A stretch of 52,255 bases of DNA from a virus. The DNA lies in the IMG/VR virus record IMGVR_UViG_3300025154_000016, positions 1-52,255 of that record; one strand, 5' to 3'. The notes below the pieces were generated by a model. The model searched no databases. It saw only the letters and a program-made list of their open reading frames with translations, and had not been told where the DNA came from. This document shows, piece after piece, positions 41,176 to 48,396 of this stretch (position 1 is the stretch's first letter; each line of letters starts with the position of its first letter). The position numbers and the translations under genes were made by a program.

Positions 41176-41598
41176 TTAAATCTTTCTCCATACTTGATAT
41201 TCTTTCGTTGATCGTAAGGGACAATCGCCCGGCAAACAGATCATCTTCTTTTTCGGATTATAATTACAATCGGAATAACCCTTAAAATAACACGAATGTT
41301 CGAGACGGATACATTTGAACTCGTTACACTCATCGTCATCCATGAGTTCTTTTCCGCAGACTTGAAAATCTTGGCACAATTGACACATGAGACACGCATC
41401 GTGAGGTTTCTTGGATTCGATCTTCTCAATCTCATGTTCCGTTACGGTTATTTCCGATTTCTTAATCTTTATCCGTTCTTTTAAATCGTTCTTCTTATGA
41501 ATCATTTCCATTTCGATATTTTCTAATTGCAATTGCAAATAGGCTAACATCTTTTCTTCTTGGTCTAACGTTTTATTTAAATCTTTCAAATCATTCAT
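41176..41598 (-). CDS. Coiled-coil protein with zinc cluster, 140 aa
   Basis: Residues 1-65 form a long coiled coil; 66-140 hold at least nine Cys (CLMCQLCQDFQVC, then C, C, C and CPL). It shares CQLCQDFQ with the 166-aa protein at 186-686. Start at 41598 after GGAGAGA. Possibly an adaptor that brings nucleic acid to a partner. Confidence 0.65.
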   Translation of the reverse strand: MNDLKDLNKTLDQEEKMLAYLQLQLENIEMEMIHKKNDLKERIKIKKSEITVTEHEIEKIESKKPHDACLMCQLCQDFQVCGKELMDDDECNEFKCIRLEHSCYFKGYSDCNYNPKKKMICLPGDCPLRSTKEYQVWRKI

Positions 41599-41759
41599 GG
41601 TAATCTCTCCTTGCAGAACCGACATTCATGAATAATCTTATCGGTTTTCATCCAGTTGGTCACTTCAAACCATATCCCGTTTATTTTGAGCATCGTGCCG
41701 CCAAATTCTTTTTCTATTTGTTGCGGACACACATGCCAATCATCAAATTCTTTTTTCAT
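41595..41759 (-). CDS. Small zinc-finger-like protein, 54 aa
   Basis: Contains one Cys near the N-terminus (HVC) and CRFC at the end. The stop overlaps the next ATG (ATGA). A palindrome CCTTATTATAAGG lies 16 nt upstream of its start. Confidence 0.55.
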   Translation of the reverse strand: MKKEFDDWHVCPQQIEKEFGGTMLKINGIWFEVTNWMKTDKIIHECRFCKERLP

Positions 41760-41774
41760 AAAGTAAATAACACA

Positions 41775-41830
41775 CCTTATTATAAGGTTAGAAAGAAGGA
41801 AAAAATAGATTGACCTTATAAATTATAAGG
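41775..41830 (-). promoter_or_regulatory. Two palindromes before the 54-aa gene, overlapping the Mom-like gene end
   Basis: CCTTATTATAAGG (41775-41787) and the perfect 17-bp CCTTATAAATTATAAGG (41814-41830) are the best pair in the palindrome family. The second overlaps the stop codon of the Mom-like gene. They probably form a promoter/operator for the leftward genes below. Confidence 0.5.
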
Positions 41831-42536
41831 TTTTAGGATATGGTAAAATCGGATATTTCAATTGAGATAATAATTCTTTCTTTCGTTTTTTTTTATATTC
41901 TTTACAAATAGGATTAAGAAAGACATATCTATGTTTAATCGACCGTTCTTCAAAGGATACTTTATCCCCAAATGTTTCTTTAATTTGTTCAATTGACATT
42001 CCATGTGCAAATGTTGCATGATGTTGATTTTCTAATCCTTTTACTTTTGGATCTTGAAATGGAATTGATTTTCCAGTATAATATGCCGAACATGCTTGAT
42101 AGATAATTCCTAAATGATTTTGCTTTGTATCGGCATAACTTACAATAATTTCTTTATCAAGTAAAGGAATTGTGTGCATAACAAACCAAGATTCTCCATT
42201 TTTAGGAACAGATTTATCTATCCAAAGACGGTTTAATTCATAAACATTATGTTGATTTTGTTCTCCCGCAATACCTTTTAGTAGTGTCGAACTTGGACTA
42301 ACTCCATAAGTTATAACTCCTTTTAAGATATTTTGAGGATATTCAAATAAACCAAATGCTTTTGAAATAGGGCATGAACGATGAAGATAATGATTTTTTA
42401 CCACAATATTGATTGCTCTTTGAGAATTAATCATCTTAATATAATATTTATCTTTGAATAATTCTTTGGGTTTTTGAAAAGAATAAAACAAATCTTGACA
42501 ATCAAAGGAACTTATTTTTGAAATTAATTTCGTCAT
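41823..42536 (-). CDS. Mom-like DNA modification acyltransferase
   Basis: 237 aa. The pattern of Mu Mom is visible: an N-terminal strand with IVVKNHYLH, KGVITYGVSP, then VYELNRLWI, PKNGESWFV, EIIVSYADT and LGIIYQACSAYYTG, ending in KHRYVFL. Mom is a GNAT-related enzyme that adds a carbamoylmethyl group to adenine N6 and protects phage DNA from host restriction. Start at 42536 after AGGTGATTATT; the GTG at 42545 is in the SD. Gene is more AT-rich than its neighbours. It lies next to the methylase/TGT-like cluster. Confidence 0.75.
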   Translation of the reverse strand: MTKLISKISSFDCQDLFYSFQKPKELFKDKYYIKMINSQRAINIVVKNHYLHRSCPISKAFGLFEYPQNILKGVITYGVSPSSTLLKGIAGEQNQHNVYELNRLWIDKSVPKNGESWFVMHTIPLLDKEIIVSYADTKQNHLGIIYQACSAYYTGKSIPFQDPKVKGLENQHHATFAHGMSIEQIKETFGDKVSFEERSIKHRYVFLNPICKEYKKKRKKELLSQLKYPILPYPKTL

Positions 42537-42593
42537 AATAATCACCTAATAAAGATAATGAAAAAAGATTGAGATAATCTATTATAAGATCGG

Positions 42594-42875
42594 TTATTTG
42601 AGTAAGAACGGATACACTCGTTCCAAATCACTCATCATTTTGAGAATCTTTTCTGATAATGATTCTAAGATCGGATATTCACTATACGAAAAGGTATGCC
42701 ATTGTTCGATAGTAGCCCACATATCCGAATACAAATAATCCGCTTCTTCAGATTCTTTCTCTTGGTTCGTCCATAAATAATTATTGAAATGGATAAACCG
42801 ATTGGACAGATCAGCAAATTTCAACTTAAATGACAAGACCCGTTGATCAGGATGATACATCACAGTTTGACACAT
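42594..42875 (-). CDS. Hypothetical protein, 93 aa
   Basis: Helical, Trp- and Tyr-containing, acidic middle. No recognised domain. Start at 42875 after the GGTGAAAACT cassette. Directly upstream of the Mom-like gene, so perhaps co-expressed. Confidence 0.6.
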   Translation of the reverse strand: MCQTVMYHPDQRVLSFKLKFADLSNRFIHFNNYLWTNQEKESEEADYLYSDMWATIEQWHTFSYSEYPILESLSEKILKMMSDLERVYPFLLK

Positions 42876-42905
42876 AGTTTTCACCATAATTCAATAATAA
42901 AAAAA

Positions 42906-43073
42906 TTATTTCGTTAATCCATAGATTAATTCTTCAATGTATAAACATTGGTCAAGGACTTCAACTTCTTTTTCTGTATTGGGAATAAGTTGAAGTGTTT
43001 TTTTTAACATAGATAATTTCGTTTTTAACCGTAAGGTCATATCTTGAAGTATTTCGATTTCAATAAAATCCAT
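42906..43073 (-). CDS. Small helical protein, 55 aa
   Basis: Acidic start, Lys-rich middle helix (LRLKTKLSMLKK), acidic end. AGGAGTGAAATGT precedes the ATG. First leftward gene at the divergent promoter of the modification island, so possibly its regulator. Confidence 0.55.
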   Translation of the reverse strand: MDFIEIEILQDMTLRLKTKLSMLKKTLQLIPNTEKEVEVLDQCLYIEELIYGLTK

Positions 43074-43213
43074 ACATTTCACTCCTAAAATTAATTAAGA
43101 AATCGAACTATTTAACTCTTACTATAGGATTACTATAGATAAGATACTATATAAAGACTTGATAAAATAGAAATATATAAATACTATAGGGTTTACTATA
43201 GTAATAGATTGTT
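43074..43213. promoter_or_regulatory. Divergent promoter with ACTATAG repeats
   Basis: Heptamers ACTATAG begin at 43121, 43132, 43183 and 43195, with an ACTATAT at 43145. Spacings are 11, 13, 38 and 12 bp, close to whole helical turns. TATA-like sequence (ACTATATAAAG, AATATATAAATA) lies between them. This suggests cooperative binding by a viral repressor controlling both directions of the island. Confidence 0.6.
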
Positions 43214-43399
43214 ATGAATTCTCAAAAAAAACGAACAATTAGTTTTTATATGCCTAAAGAGATTGAAGGAAATCCCAAAGAAATCCTTCAAGAACTCGGT
43301 CAGTTGTTTATGGCTTTTGCAAGTCATGTCACTGAAGATGATTTAAATGAAATGAAAGAAGCCTATCCTAAAGCATTTAATTTTGTGGAGGCTATTTAA
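43214..43399 (+). CDS. Small protein, 61 aa, possible regulator
   Basis: Begins with a basic strand-like segment (KKRTISFYMPKE) followed by two helices. The order strand-helix-helix is compatible with ribbon-helix-helix proteins but the match is weak. It is the first gene of the rightward island operon and adjoins the ACTATAG boxes. Confidence 0.5.
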   Translation: MNSQKKRTISFYMPKEIEGNPKEILQELGQLFMAFASHVTEDDLNEMKEAYPKAFNFVEAI

Positions 43400-43400
43400 A

Positions 43401-43730
43401 ATGCCAAAATTAATCGCGGGTAAAACGAAAATTATTAAAGAAGAAAAGAAAGAATTATTAAATCCCGACGATGCGGAATGGTATGATCGCGAGACGCTCC
43501 AAGAACTTAAAGTCCAACTGAAAGCAAAACCCGTTAAAGAATCTAAAAAGAAAGCCGACAAACCTTCCTTAATTTCGATAACGGAAAAAGAGAAGTTTAT
43601 CAACTGGCTCCGAACGTCCACTTCGAATAATCCCCAACTCAAACGTATCAGACTCAAAGATGGCGGCTTCCGCGATTGTGTGCCACGAGGGATGATCGAT
43701 TTGTTCAATGAATATGTGGAGGAAACATAA
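43401..43730 (+). CDS. Basic hypothetical protein, 109 aa
   Basis: Lys-rich N-terminus, then a possible small alpha/beta domain (EKEKFINWLRTS, RIRLKDGGFRDCVPRGM). Start at 43401 after GGAGG. Its stop overlaps the start of the methylase-fold gene (TAATG), which implies tight coupling and perhaps a partner role. Confidence 0.65.
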   Translation: MPKLIAGKTKIIKEEKKELLNPDDAEWYDRETLQELKVQLKAKPVKESKKKADKPSLISITEKEKFINWLRTSTSNNPQLKRIRLKDGGFRDCVPRGMIDLFNEYVEET

Positions 43731-44431
43731 TGAAATTCATTCAAACCGATTTTTTTACCTATCCGTTTACCGAAACAATTCAAGGAATAGTCACGGACGT
43801 TCCCTATAAAGGATGTCTGACCAATAAACTCGAAGAAAAAGATTTCGATGTCGCGTGGTTCCTTCAAAAATGTGATGAATTAACTCCCCCAAATTCCTTT
43901 TTAATTACGTTTTCCAATATGGCAATGATTTTAGATATGCGGAGTTTAGCTAAAGATACTAAATGGGAATTTCAAACTTATCAAATCTGGAATAAAGAAC
44001 CTGTGAGAACATGGATTGCATGGTCAAGACCCTTACGCACATGTGAGTTTGTGTTATATTTTACGAAAGGTAATTATAAACTTAATTTTAAAAATGGAGA
44101 AGTTAAACCTATGAAAAAACGGAATTCATTTGGAGGTTCCCTTAAACAAACTAATCCTAATACCAATAAAGAATCATTTGGAATGTATTCTGAAATAGTT
44201 AATTATCATACCCCTAAAACTAAAATTCATCCAACCCAAAAACCAACAGAATTTAGTTCTATGTTTAAGCAAGTGTTGGGAAATCCCGAAGGAATTATAT
44301 TAGATCCATTTTGTGGTTCGGGTTCCTTATTACATTCCTTTTCTAATTCGATTGGCATTGATGTGAAAGATTGGATTTATCCCAAAAATAAAACGCTTGC
44401 ACAATGTATGGAAGAGGTGAAATCTAAGTGA
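43730..44431 (+). CDS. DNA methyltransferase-fold protein, N4/N6 type, variant motif IV
   Basis: 233 aa in beta-group order: motif IV first, as TDVPYKG at 22-28 in place of (D/S)PP(Y/W), then a target-recognition region, HPTQKP at 167-172, and motif I DPFCGSGS at 192-199. Loss of the first Pro in motif IV is unusual, since DPPY positions the target amino group. It may be an active variant or may act on another base or RNA. It is coupled to the basic protein upstream and the TGT-like gene downstream. Confidence 0.75.
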   Translation: MKFIQTDFFTYPFTETIQGIVTDVPYKGCLTNKLEEKDFDVAWFLQKCDELTPPNSFLITFSNMAMILDMRSLAKDTKWEFQTYQIWNKEPVRTWIAWSRPLRTCEFVLYFTKGNYKLNFKNGEVKPMKKRNSFGGSLKQTNPNTNKESFGMYSEIVNYHTPKTKIHPTQKPTEFSSMFKQVLGNPEGIILDPFCGSGSLLHSFSNSIGIDVKDWIYPKNKTLAQCMEEVKSK

Positions 44432-45225
44432 TTTTCATGACGGATATTTCGACTGATTGTTCGAACTATTGTTTACTTAATATTAAGAAATATGATGATC
44501 CACGCAAAGCAAAGAAGAAATTAATCTTTGTTGATCCTGATGTGATGAGTTTACGCACCCATCGAGAATATCCTTTAATTGATAAACTTTTATGGTTAGC
44601 TAATGGTCATTTACAACCCAACGAATATTTAGGTTTAGACATGCCTTCCGACATGAATCATCAATATGAAGATGAATTTATTCGCAAATCCATTGAACGA
44701 AATTGGCAATTTAAAGACAATCTGCAATATATTTGTGGGATACAATATAAGTTTTTGGATATAAACAATTTTAAGATTCAAATGAAAGCATTAGAACCCA
44801 TTTATGATCATAAACAAAAGATAGTGGGATTAGGAAATTTATGTCGATTATTATTAGGAAGGCGAAAGAAAACCAATCCCGAATATGTTTACTTTCAACA
44901 AATTATTAATTATATAATTGAGAATAAAGAAAAGTTTTATTGGATTCATATTTATGGCATGTCCAAATTTGCGATTTGTTCATTTATTCCCTTACTGCAA
45001 AAACACGCACCAAAGATTATTATTAGTGTCGATAATACCAAATGGACTAAATGCGGGAATAAAGAATTACATGATAAATATGTCTTACCCAAAGGTCAAT
45101 CGCAATTACTTCCGACTACACATAAAATGACAGGTGTGGGTTGCACAAAAGCCAATCGGAATGAGTTTTTAGAGATTGGATATATAAAAGATTTTAAAAA
45201 AGCAAACATTAAGATTCAATATTAG
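44428..45225 (+). CDS. TGT/DpdA-like TIM-barrel protein
   Basis: 265 aa from GTG 44428, which has GAGGTGA eight bases upstream and overlaps the previous stop. The TIM-barrel landmarks of phage DpdA-type enzymes are visible: LGLDMPSD at 68-75, YICGIQY at 101-107, GLGNLCR at 134-140, WIHIYGMS at 172-179 and SVDNTKW at 200-206. The two Asp residues match the catalytic pair in tRNA-guanine transglycosylases. DpdA exchanges guanine in DNA for 7-deazaguanine derivatives. No precursor-biosynthesis gene is present; an archaeal host would supply preQ0 through archaeosine synthesis. Call by pattern only. Confidence 0.55.
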   Translation: MIFMTDISTDCSNYCLLNIKKYDDPRKAKKKLIFVDPDVMSLRTHREYPLIDKLLWLANGHLQPNEYLGLDMPSDMNHQYEDEFIRKSIERNWQFKDNLQYICGIQYKFLDINNFKIQMKALEPIYDHKQKIVGLGNLCRLLLGRRKKTNPEYVYFQQIINYIIENKEKFYWIHIYGMSKFAICSFIPLLQKHAPKIIISVDNTKWTKCGNKELHDKYVLPKGQSQLLPTTHKMTGVGCTKANRNEFLEIGYIKDFKKANIKIQY

Positions 45226-45228
45226 ATC

Positions 45229-45987
45229 TTACAAAAACGCCGTGATCTTTTTTCGCTTGTTCTTTTTGTTGCGATCTTGTCCTAATTGAATCCGATGTAA
45301 AATATCTAAATCGTAACCCGCTGGTAATCCTTTATCGGAAAGATTCAATTCGGTACCAATCCATTTAATACCTAACGATTCCCCGACTTCAGCTAAACAA
45401 CCCGATCCCATAAATGGATCATATACTAAACTCGGTTTAAGATCTTGTATCATTTCAGCCCATGTTTTATAATCTTTGGGAGATGGATGGTTGTATTTAT
45501 ATTCTTCGTCTCGCAAGAATCCGTTATGGATATAAGTTTCATAGACATCCCGATGAAATTTATGCTCTTTCCACCATTGCTCGTCCCCAAAACAGTAATA
45601 ATCCATTTTTGCAGAATAGTGAGAGATTTTAGTTGATCCTTGCCCATTTTTATAATAGAGTGTTACCCAGTCAATAGGTTGAAAAGATTCAATCCACCAT
45701 TGTTTATGTTTGCGTCCAACACAGATTATTTGAGCTTTGGAGACCCGTTGGGCTTCTAAAAACCAGTTTATATGAAATTCGGGATTCCATTGATCATTAT
45801 AAGGCACACGATCTTGTTTATGGGCTTTTTGATTAATACCCATTGGTTTTTGGGCATGATCTTGATAATCATGTCCCCATAATGTGTCGGTAAAAATAAG
45901 ATCGATGGATTTGTCGGGTAAGGATTGCATATATTCCAGACAATCTTTAATAATACACATTCCATAAGTGCCTTCAATCAGATTCAT
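45229..45987 (-). CDS. DNA methyltransferase-fold protein, altered motif IV
   Basis: 252 aa, unrelated at first sight to the other methylase but also beta-group: FTDTLWG at 32-38 in the place of DPPY/W, HPSPKD at 167-172 and motif I YDPFMGSGC at 189-197. Both Pro residues of motif IV are missing. C-terminus is basic. Convergent with the TGT-like gene with only three bases between the stop codons. It might be a non-methylating DNA-binding protein or act on a modified base. Confidence 0.7.
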   Translation of the reverse strand: MNLIEGTYGMCIIKDCLEYMQSLPDKSIDLIFTDTLWGHDYQDHAQKPMGINQKAHKQDRVPYNDQWNPEFHINWFLEAQRVSKAQIICVGRKHKQWWIESFQPIDWVTLYYKNGQGSTKISHYSAKMDYYCFGDEQWWKEHKFHRDVYETYIHNGFLRDEEYKYNHPSPKDYKTWAEMIQDLKPSLVYDPFMGSGCLAEVGESLGIKWIGTELNLSDKGLPAGYDLDILHRIQLGQDRNKKNKRKKITAFL

Positions 45988-46148
45988 CCTAAAGTCTCCT
46001 CCAAATGGTCTCGGGTATATTCATAGAGTCGTTTAAAACAATTCTTTAAGGTATTGACTTTATAGATGATTTTCTGCCCGTTGGCTTGGGTAATGGTTAC
46101 CACAAATCGACATGTCGAGTGTTGTTTAATATCAAAAGATAAAGGCAT
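45984..46148 (-). CDS. Small hypothetical protein, 54 aa
   Basis: Beta-alpha protein: strands (RFVVTITQ, KIIYKVN) and a C-terminal helix. The stop overlaps the methylase start (ATGA), so it is in the same operon. It also overlaps the upstream gene by 17 bases, with GGAGAAAAG as SD. Confidence 0.55.
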   Translation of the reverse strand: MPLSFDIKQHSTCRFVVTITQANGQKIIYKVNTLKNCFKRLYEYTRDHLEETLG

Positions 46149-46344
46149 TTTTCTTTTCTCCTTTAGATTCTTCTATAAATTCTTTTACAACTAAATTTAA
46201 ATCATACAAATCTTGATCAGTCAAATTATGGTCTTTGCAAAACTGTAAAAACTTTTGAGCAAAAGCAAGCGTTCCATCAGTAGTTCCTTTTAAAATTGTT
46301 TGCCAACAACGAATCGAAAAACGGGTTTCAAGATCATCACTCAT
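46132..46344 (-). CDS. Helical hypothetical protein, 70 aa
   Basis: All-helical, acidic start and a Lys-rich end. No recognised domain. Overlaps neighbours at both ends. Confidence 0.6.
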   Translation of the reverse strand: MSDDLETRFSIRCWQTILKGTTDGTLAFAQKFLQFCKDHNLTDQDLYDLNLVVKEFIEESKGEKKNAFIF

Positions 46345-46550
46345 GAAACTTCCTCCAATGATTTATAAAAGGTCTTCCCATCCTTGGAATAGCGATAACT
46401 CCCAATATTATCTTCTAAATCGAGACACCGACTACAAAAAAAGGTGAGAATTCCGGTAATATTGTCTTTTCCCATGACCGACATGGGAGTCTTCCGTGGA
46501 AACCCGTTATGATTCAGACAAAACGGACATTTCGATGTATTATCTTTCAT
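46341..46550 (-). CDS. Zinc-ribbon protein, 69 aa
   Basis: CPFC at the N-terminus and CSRC about 30 residues later form a treble-clef or ribbon-type site; basic loop between them. Overlaps neighbours by four bases. Confidence 0.65.
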   Translation of the reverse strand: MKDNTSKCPFCLNHNGFPRKTPMSVMGKDNITGILTFFCSRCLDLEDNIGSYRYSKDGKTFYKSLEEVS

Positions 46551-46711
46551 TTAGATTTTTCCTCCCGTTCTTTTCGCCAGTTTTCATACCAACTCATATC
46601 TTCGCCAAACAATTTCAAAAGTTTCTCTAATTCCATTAATGAATGTAACATATCATCATGCATCGAATGCAAGATTGCAAGAATTGCTTCTTTGATTTGC
46701 GATTCACTCAT
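46547..46711 (-). CDS. Helical hypothetical protein, 54 aa
   Basis: His- and Met-rich helix (LHSMHDDMLHSLMELEK) and a charged tail. The start and stop both overlap neighbouring genes. Unknown; His/Met content could bind metal. Confidence 0.55.
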   Translation of the reverse strand: MSESQIKEAILAILHSMHDDMLHSLMELEKLLKLFGEDMSWYENWRKEREEKSK

Positions 46712-46971
46712 GCGTAATGATTCCCCTTTTTGATTAATTGCCGGACTGTGCCGTCTTGAAATTGGATTAAGGTCGGATCAATAGTATCTTGTACTACAAA
46801 AGGTTTGGGATGATATTTCACGGGAAGCGGATTGCGGTCTAATTGATAGACTAAATATTTATGCAACGCTTCTCGAATAAAATCCGAAAGGGATTTGGCA
46901 TATTCCGCCGCGATTAATTGACGAATCCGTGCAATTTGATCAAACGTTAAACTAAAACTGATATGATCTAT
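46708..46971 (-). CDS. Ribbon-helix-helix protein with apparent AUA start
   Basis: The frame encodes about 87 aa beginning with a clear RHH: ISFSLTFDQIARIRQLI, then KSLSDFIREALHKYLVY, and a C-terminal extension ending KGNHYA. No ATG, GTG or TTG precedes the domain: the frame opens after a TGA a few codons upstream. A GGAGGG SD sits seven bases before an ATA at 46971 that overlaps the preceding TAG (ATAG, like the ATGA overlaps elsewhere). The start is therefore probably AUA. Confidence 0.6.
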   Translation of the reverse strand: MDHISFSLTFDQIARIRQLIAAEYAKSLSDFIREALHKYLVYQLDRNPLPVKYHPKPFVVQDTIDPTLIQFQDGTVRQLIKKGNHYA

Positions 46972-47141
46972 AACGATCCCTCCAAGATCTTCTTTTCATG
47001 TTCCATTTCATCTAAATACCACGTAACGGCATTTCGGGCAAATTCCGCAATGGTTGGATATCGTTGCAATGTAATGATTTTATCAATTAATTGTTTTTCC
47101 AATGTGGCAATCTCTAAATTGACGGCTTTGAGTTTTTTCAT
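46968..47141 (-). CDS. Ribbon-helix-helix protein, 57 aa
   Basis: RHH pattern: strand KAVNLEIA, helix TLEKQLIDKIITL, turn YPTIAEF and helix ARNAVTWYLDEM. GGAGGAATAG precedes the ATG. It lies directly before the second RHH gene. Tandem RHH proteins suggest paired repressors or a toxin-antitoxin-like pair, but neither looks like a toxin. Confidence 0.65.
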   Translation of the reverse strand: MKKLKAVNLEIATLEKQLIDKIITLQRYPTIAEFARNAVTWYLDEMEHEKKILEGSL

Positions 47142-47365
47142 AAACTATTCCTCCGAATTTGATGTTTTTCGATTTCTTTATCACATTCCGCTTGCATCCG
47201 TTCATACTCCTTACATTTGATAATTTGGCGGTTAATATCTTGCATCATAGATAAGAGAATATTCTGTAAACATTCTAAATCGACGGGTTTGGTTTGTTGG
47301 CGGATATAATGCTGTAACGTAAACATCGCGTGGGTATATTGGTCGTTAGTAATTTGTTCACTCAT
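47138..47365 (-). CDS. Helical hypothetical protein, 75 aa
   Basis: All-helical, with a Lys/Glu-rich C-terminal half. The start at 47365 follows GGCGGAACAACC. Overlaps the RHH gene below. Unknown. Confidence 0.6.
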   Translation of the reverse strand: MSEQITNDQYTHAMFTLQHYIRQQTKPVDLECLQNILLSMMQDINRQIIKCKEYERMQAECDKEIEKHQIRRNSL

Positions 47366-47679
47366 GGTTGTTCCGCCTCGATATTTTGGTACCATTTCAG
47401 ATAATCTTCGATTTGTTTTTTGACTTGAAGTTTATGAGCTGTCGCTTCTTTTAACCAATCACGATGTTTGAGTATCCGTTCTTTATGAAAAGCATTATCT
47501 CGCCAGACATCATGATTATCAATACAATGCCCTTGGCCCGCTTGGAAATACATCGGATTAGGACATGGGGTTTTATATATATCATGTTCATAAAGTTGGT
47601 CGACTTTAACAATACATTCGCCCGTAAACCCGTCCAACCAATAACAATTTACACAACAATTCGGCACTAAATCACTCAT
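47362..47679 (-). CDS. Cys-rich hypothetical protein, 105 aa
   Basis: The first 60 residues have CCVNCYW, C, C and C, a probable zinc site; the C-terminal 45 residues form a charged helix. Start at 47679 after GGGAGG. Confidence 0.65.
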   Translation of the reverse strand: MSDLVPNCCVNCYWLDGFTGECIVKVDQLYEHDIYKTPCPNPMYFQAGQGHCIDNHDVWRDNAFHKERILKHRDWLKEATAHKLQVKKQIEDYLKWYQNIEAEQP

Positions 47680-47822
47680 TCTAATTTCCTCCCACAAAAC
47701 GGACAATTGTTTATATAAACCACATCATTTAGAATAAATACCCATTTTCGTTGATAATTTATATAAATTGAGTTCCGATATTCTTTGGGCATCTTTTCAC
47801 AATCATGATAATTTTCATTCAT
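47676..47822 (-). CDS. Small protein with C-terminal CPFCG motif, 48 aa
   Basis: A Cys in DCEKM and a C-terminal CPFCGRKL suggest a single zinc site. Start at 47822 after GGAGGAG and overlapping the end of the gene above. Confidence 0.6.
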   Translation of the reverse strand: MNENYHDCEKMPKEYRNSIYINYQRKWVFILNDVVYINNCPFCGRKLE

Positions 47823-48396
47823 CGCGAAACTCCTCCTCGGATCGATCAGGCGATGAACGGGCTTTATGTTTGATTTGCGGATCACCAACTTTAAAGATTA
47901 ACTGATCTTTCAATTCCTTTTCAATCTTCTTCTTATCGAGATCATATTCAATCCGTTGAATCTTATAGTTGAGTTGGTCTTCGGGAGATAATTGGGCTAA
48001 AGTCGCTAAATAGTCTTTAGTCATCCGACCTTTGGCAAAAGTCCATTTGGTTGAATCAATAAAGATACCTTGAGATTGTAACTCTTCTAATTCTTTGGCT
48101 AATTGATTCTTGGCTTCGATATAAGTTGTTTTATCATCTATAAAGGATTTAGAGACTCTGGCTTGTTCTTCAACCAATACTCTAATTTTTGGTTCAAACT
48201 CTTCTTGGATTAACCCTAATTGATAATCACAATCATCGATTAAATGCATAATATTATCAATATAGAGAAAGAGATCTTTCTTTTTTGATTTCATTTTGGG
48301 ATTGGTTTTAAATAAATCCCGTTCCTTCGCAAACTTTCGCAGATTCTCGGCTTGGGCTTTCTGGATCGCCGATTGGCGTTTGTCGTCTTTACTCAT
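47815..48396 (-). CDS. Coiled-coil protein, 193 aa
   Basis: Mostly helical with two long coiled-coil segments (about 45-110 and 140-175) separated by a short region containing GIFIDSTKWTFAKGR. The general layout recalls Gam-like host-nuclease inhibitors, but not strongly enough to assign. Start at 48396 after GAGG. Confidence 0.6.
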   Translation of the reverse strand: MSKDDKRQSAIQKAQAENLRKFAKERDLFKTNPKMKSKKKDLFLYIDNIMHLIDDCDYQLGLIQEEFEPKIRVLVEEQARVSKSFIDDKTTYIEAKNQLAKELEELQSQGIFIDSTKWTFAKGRMTKDYLATLAQLSPEDQLNYKIQRIEYDLDKKKIEKELKDQLIFKVGDPQIKHKARSSPDRSEEEFRDE

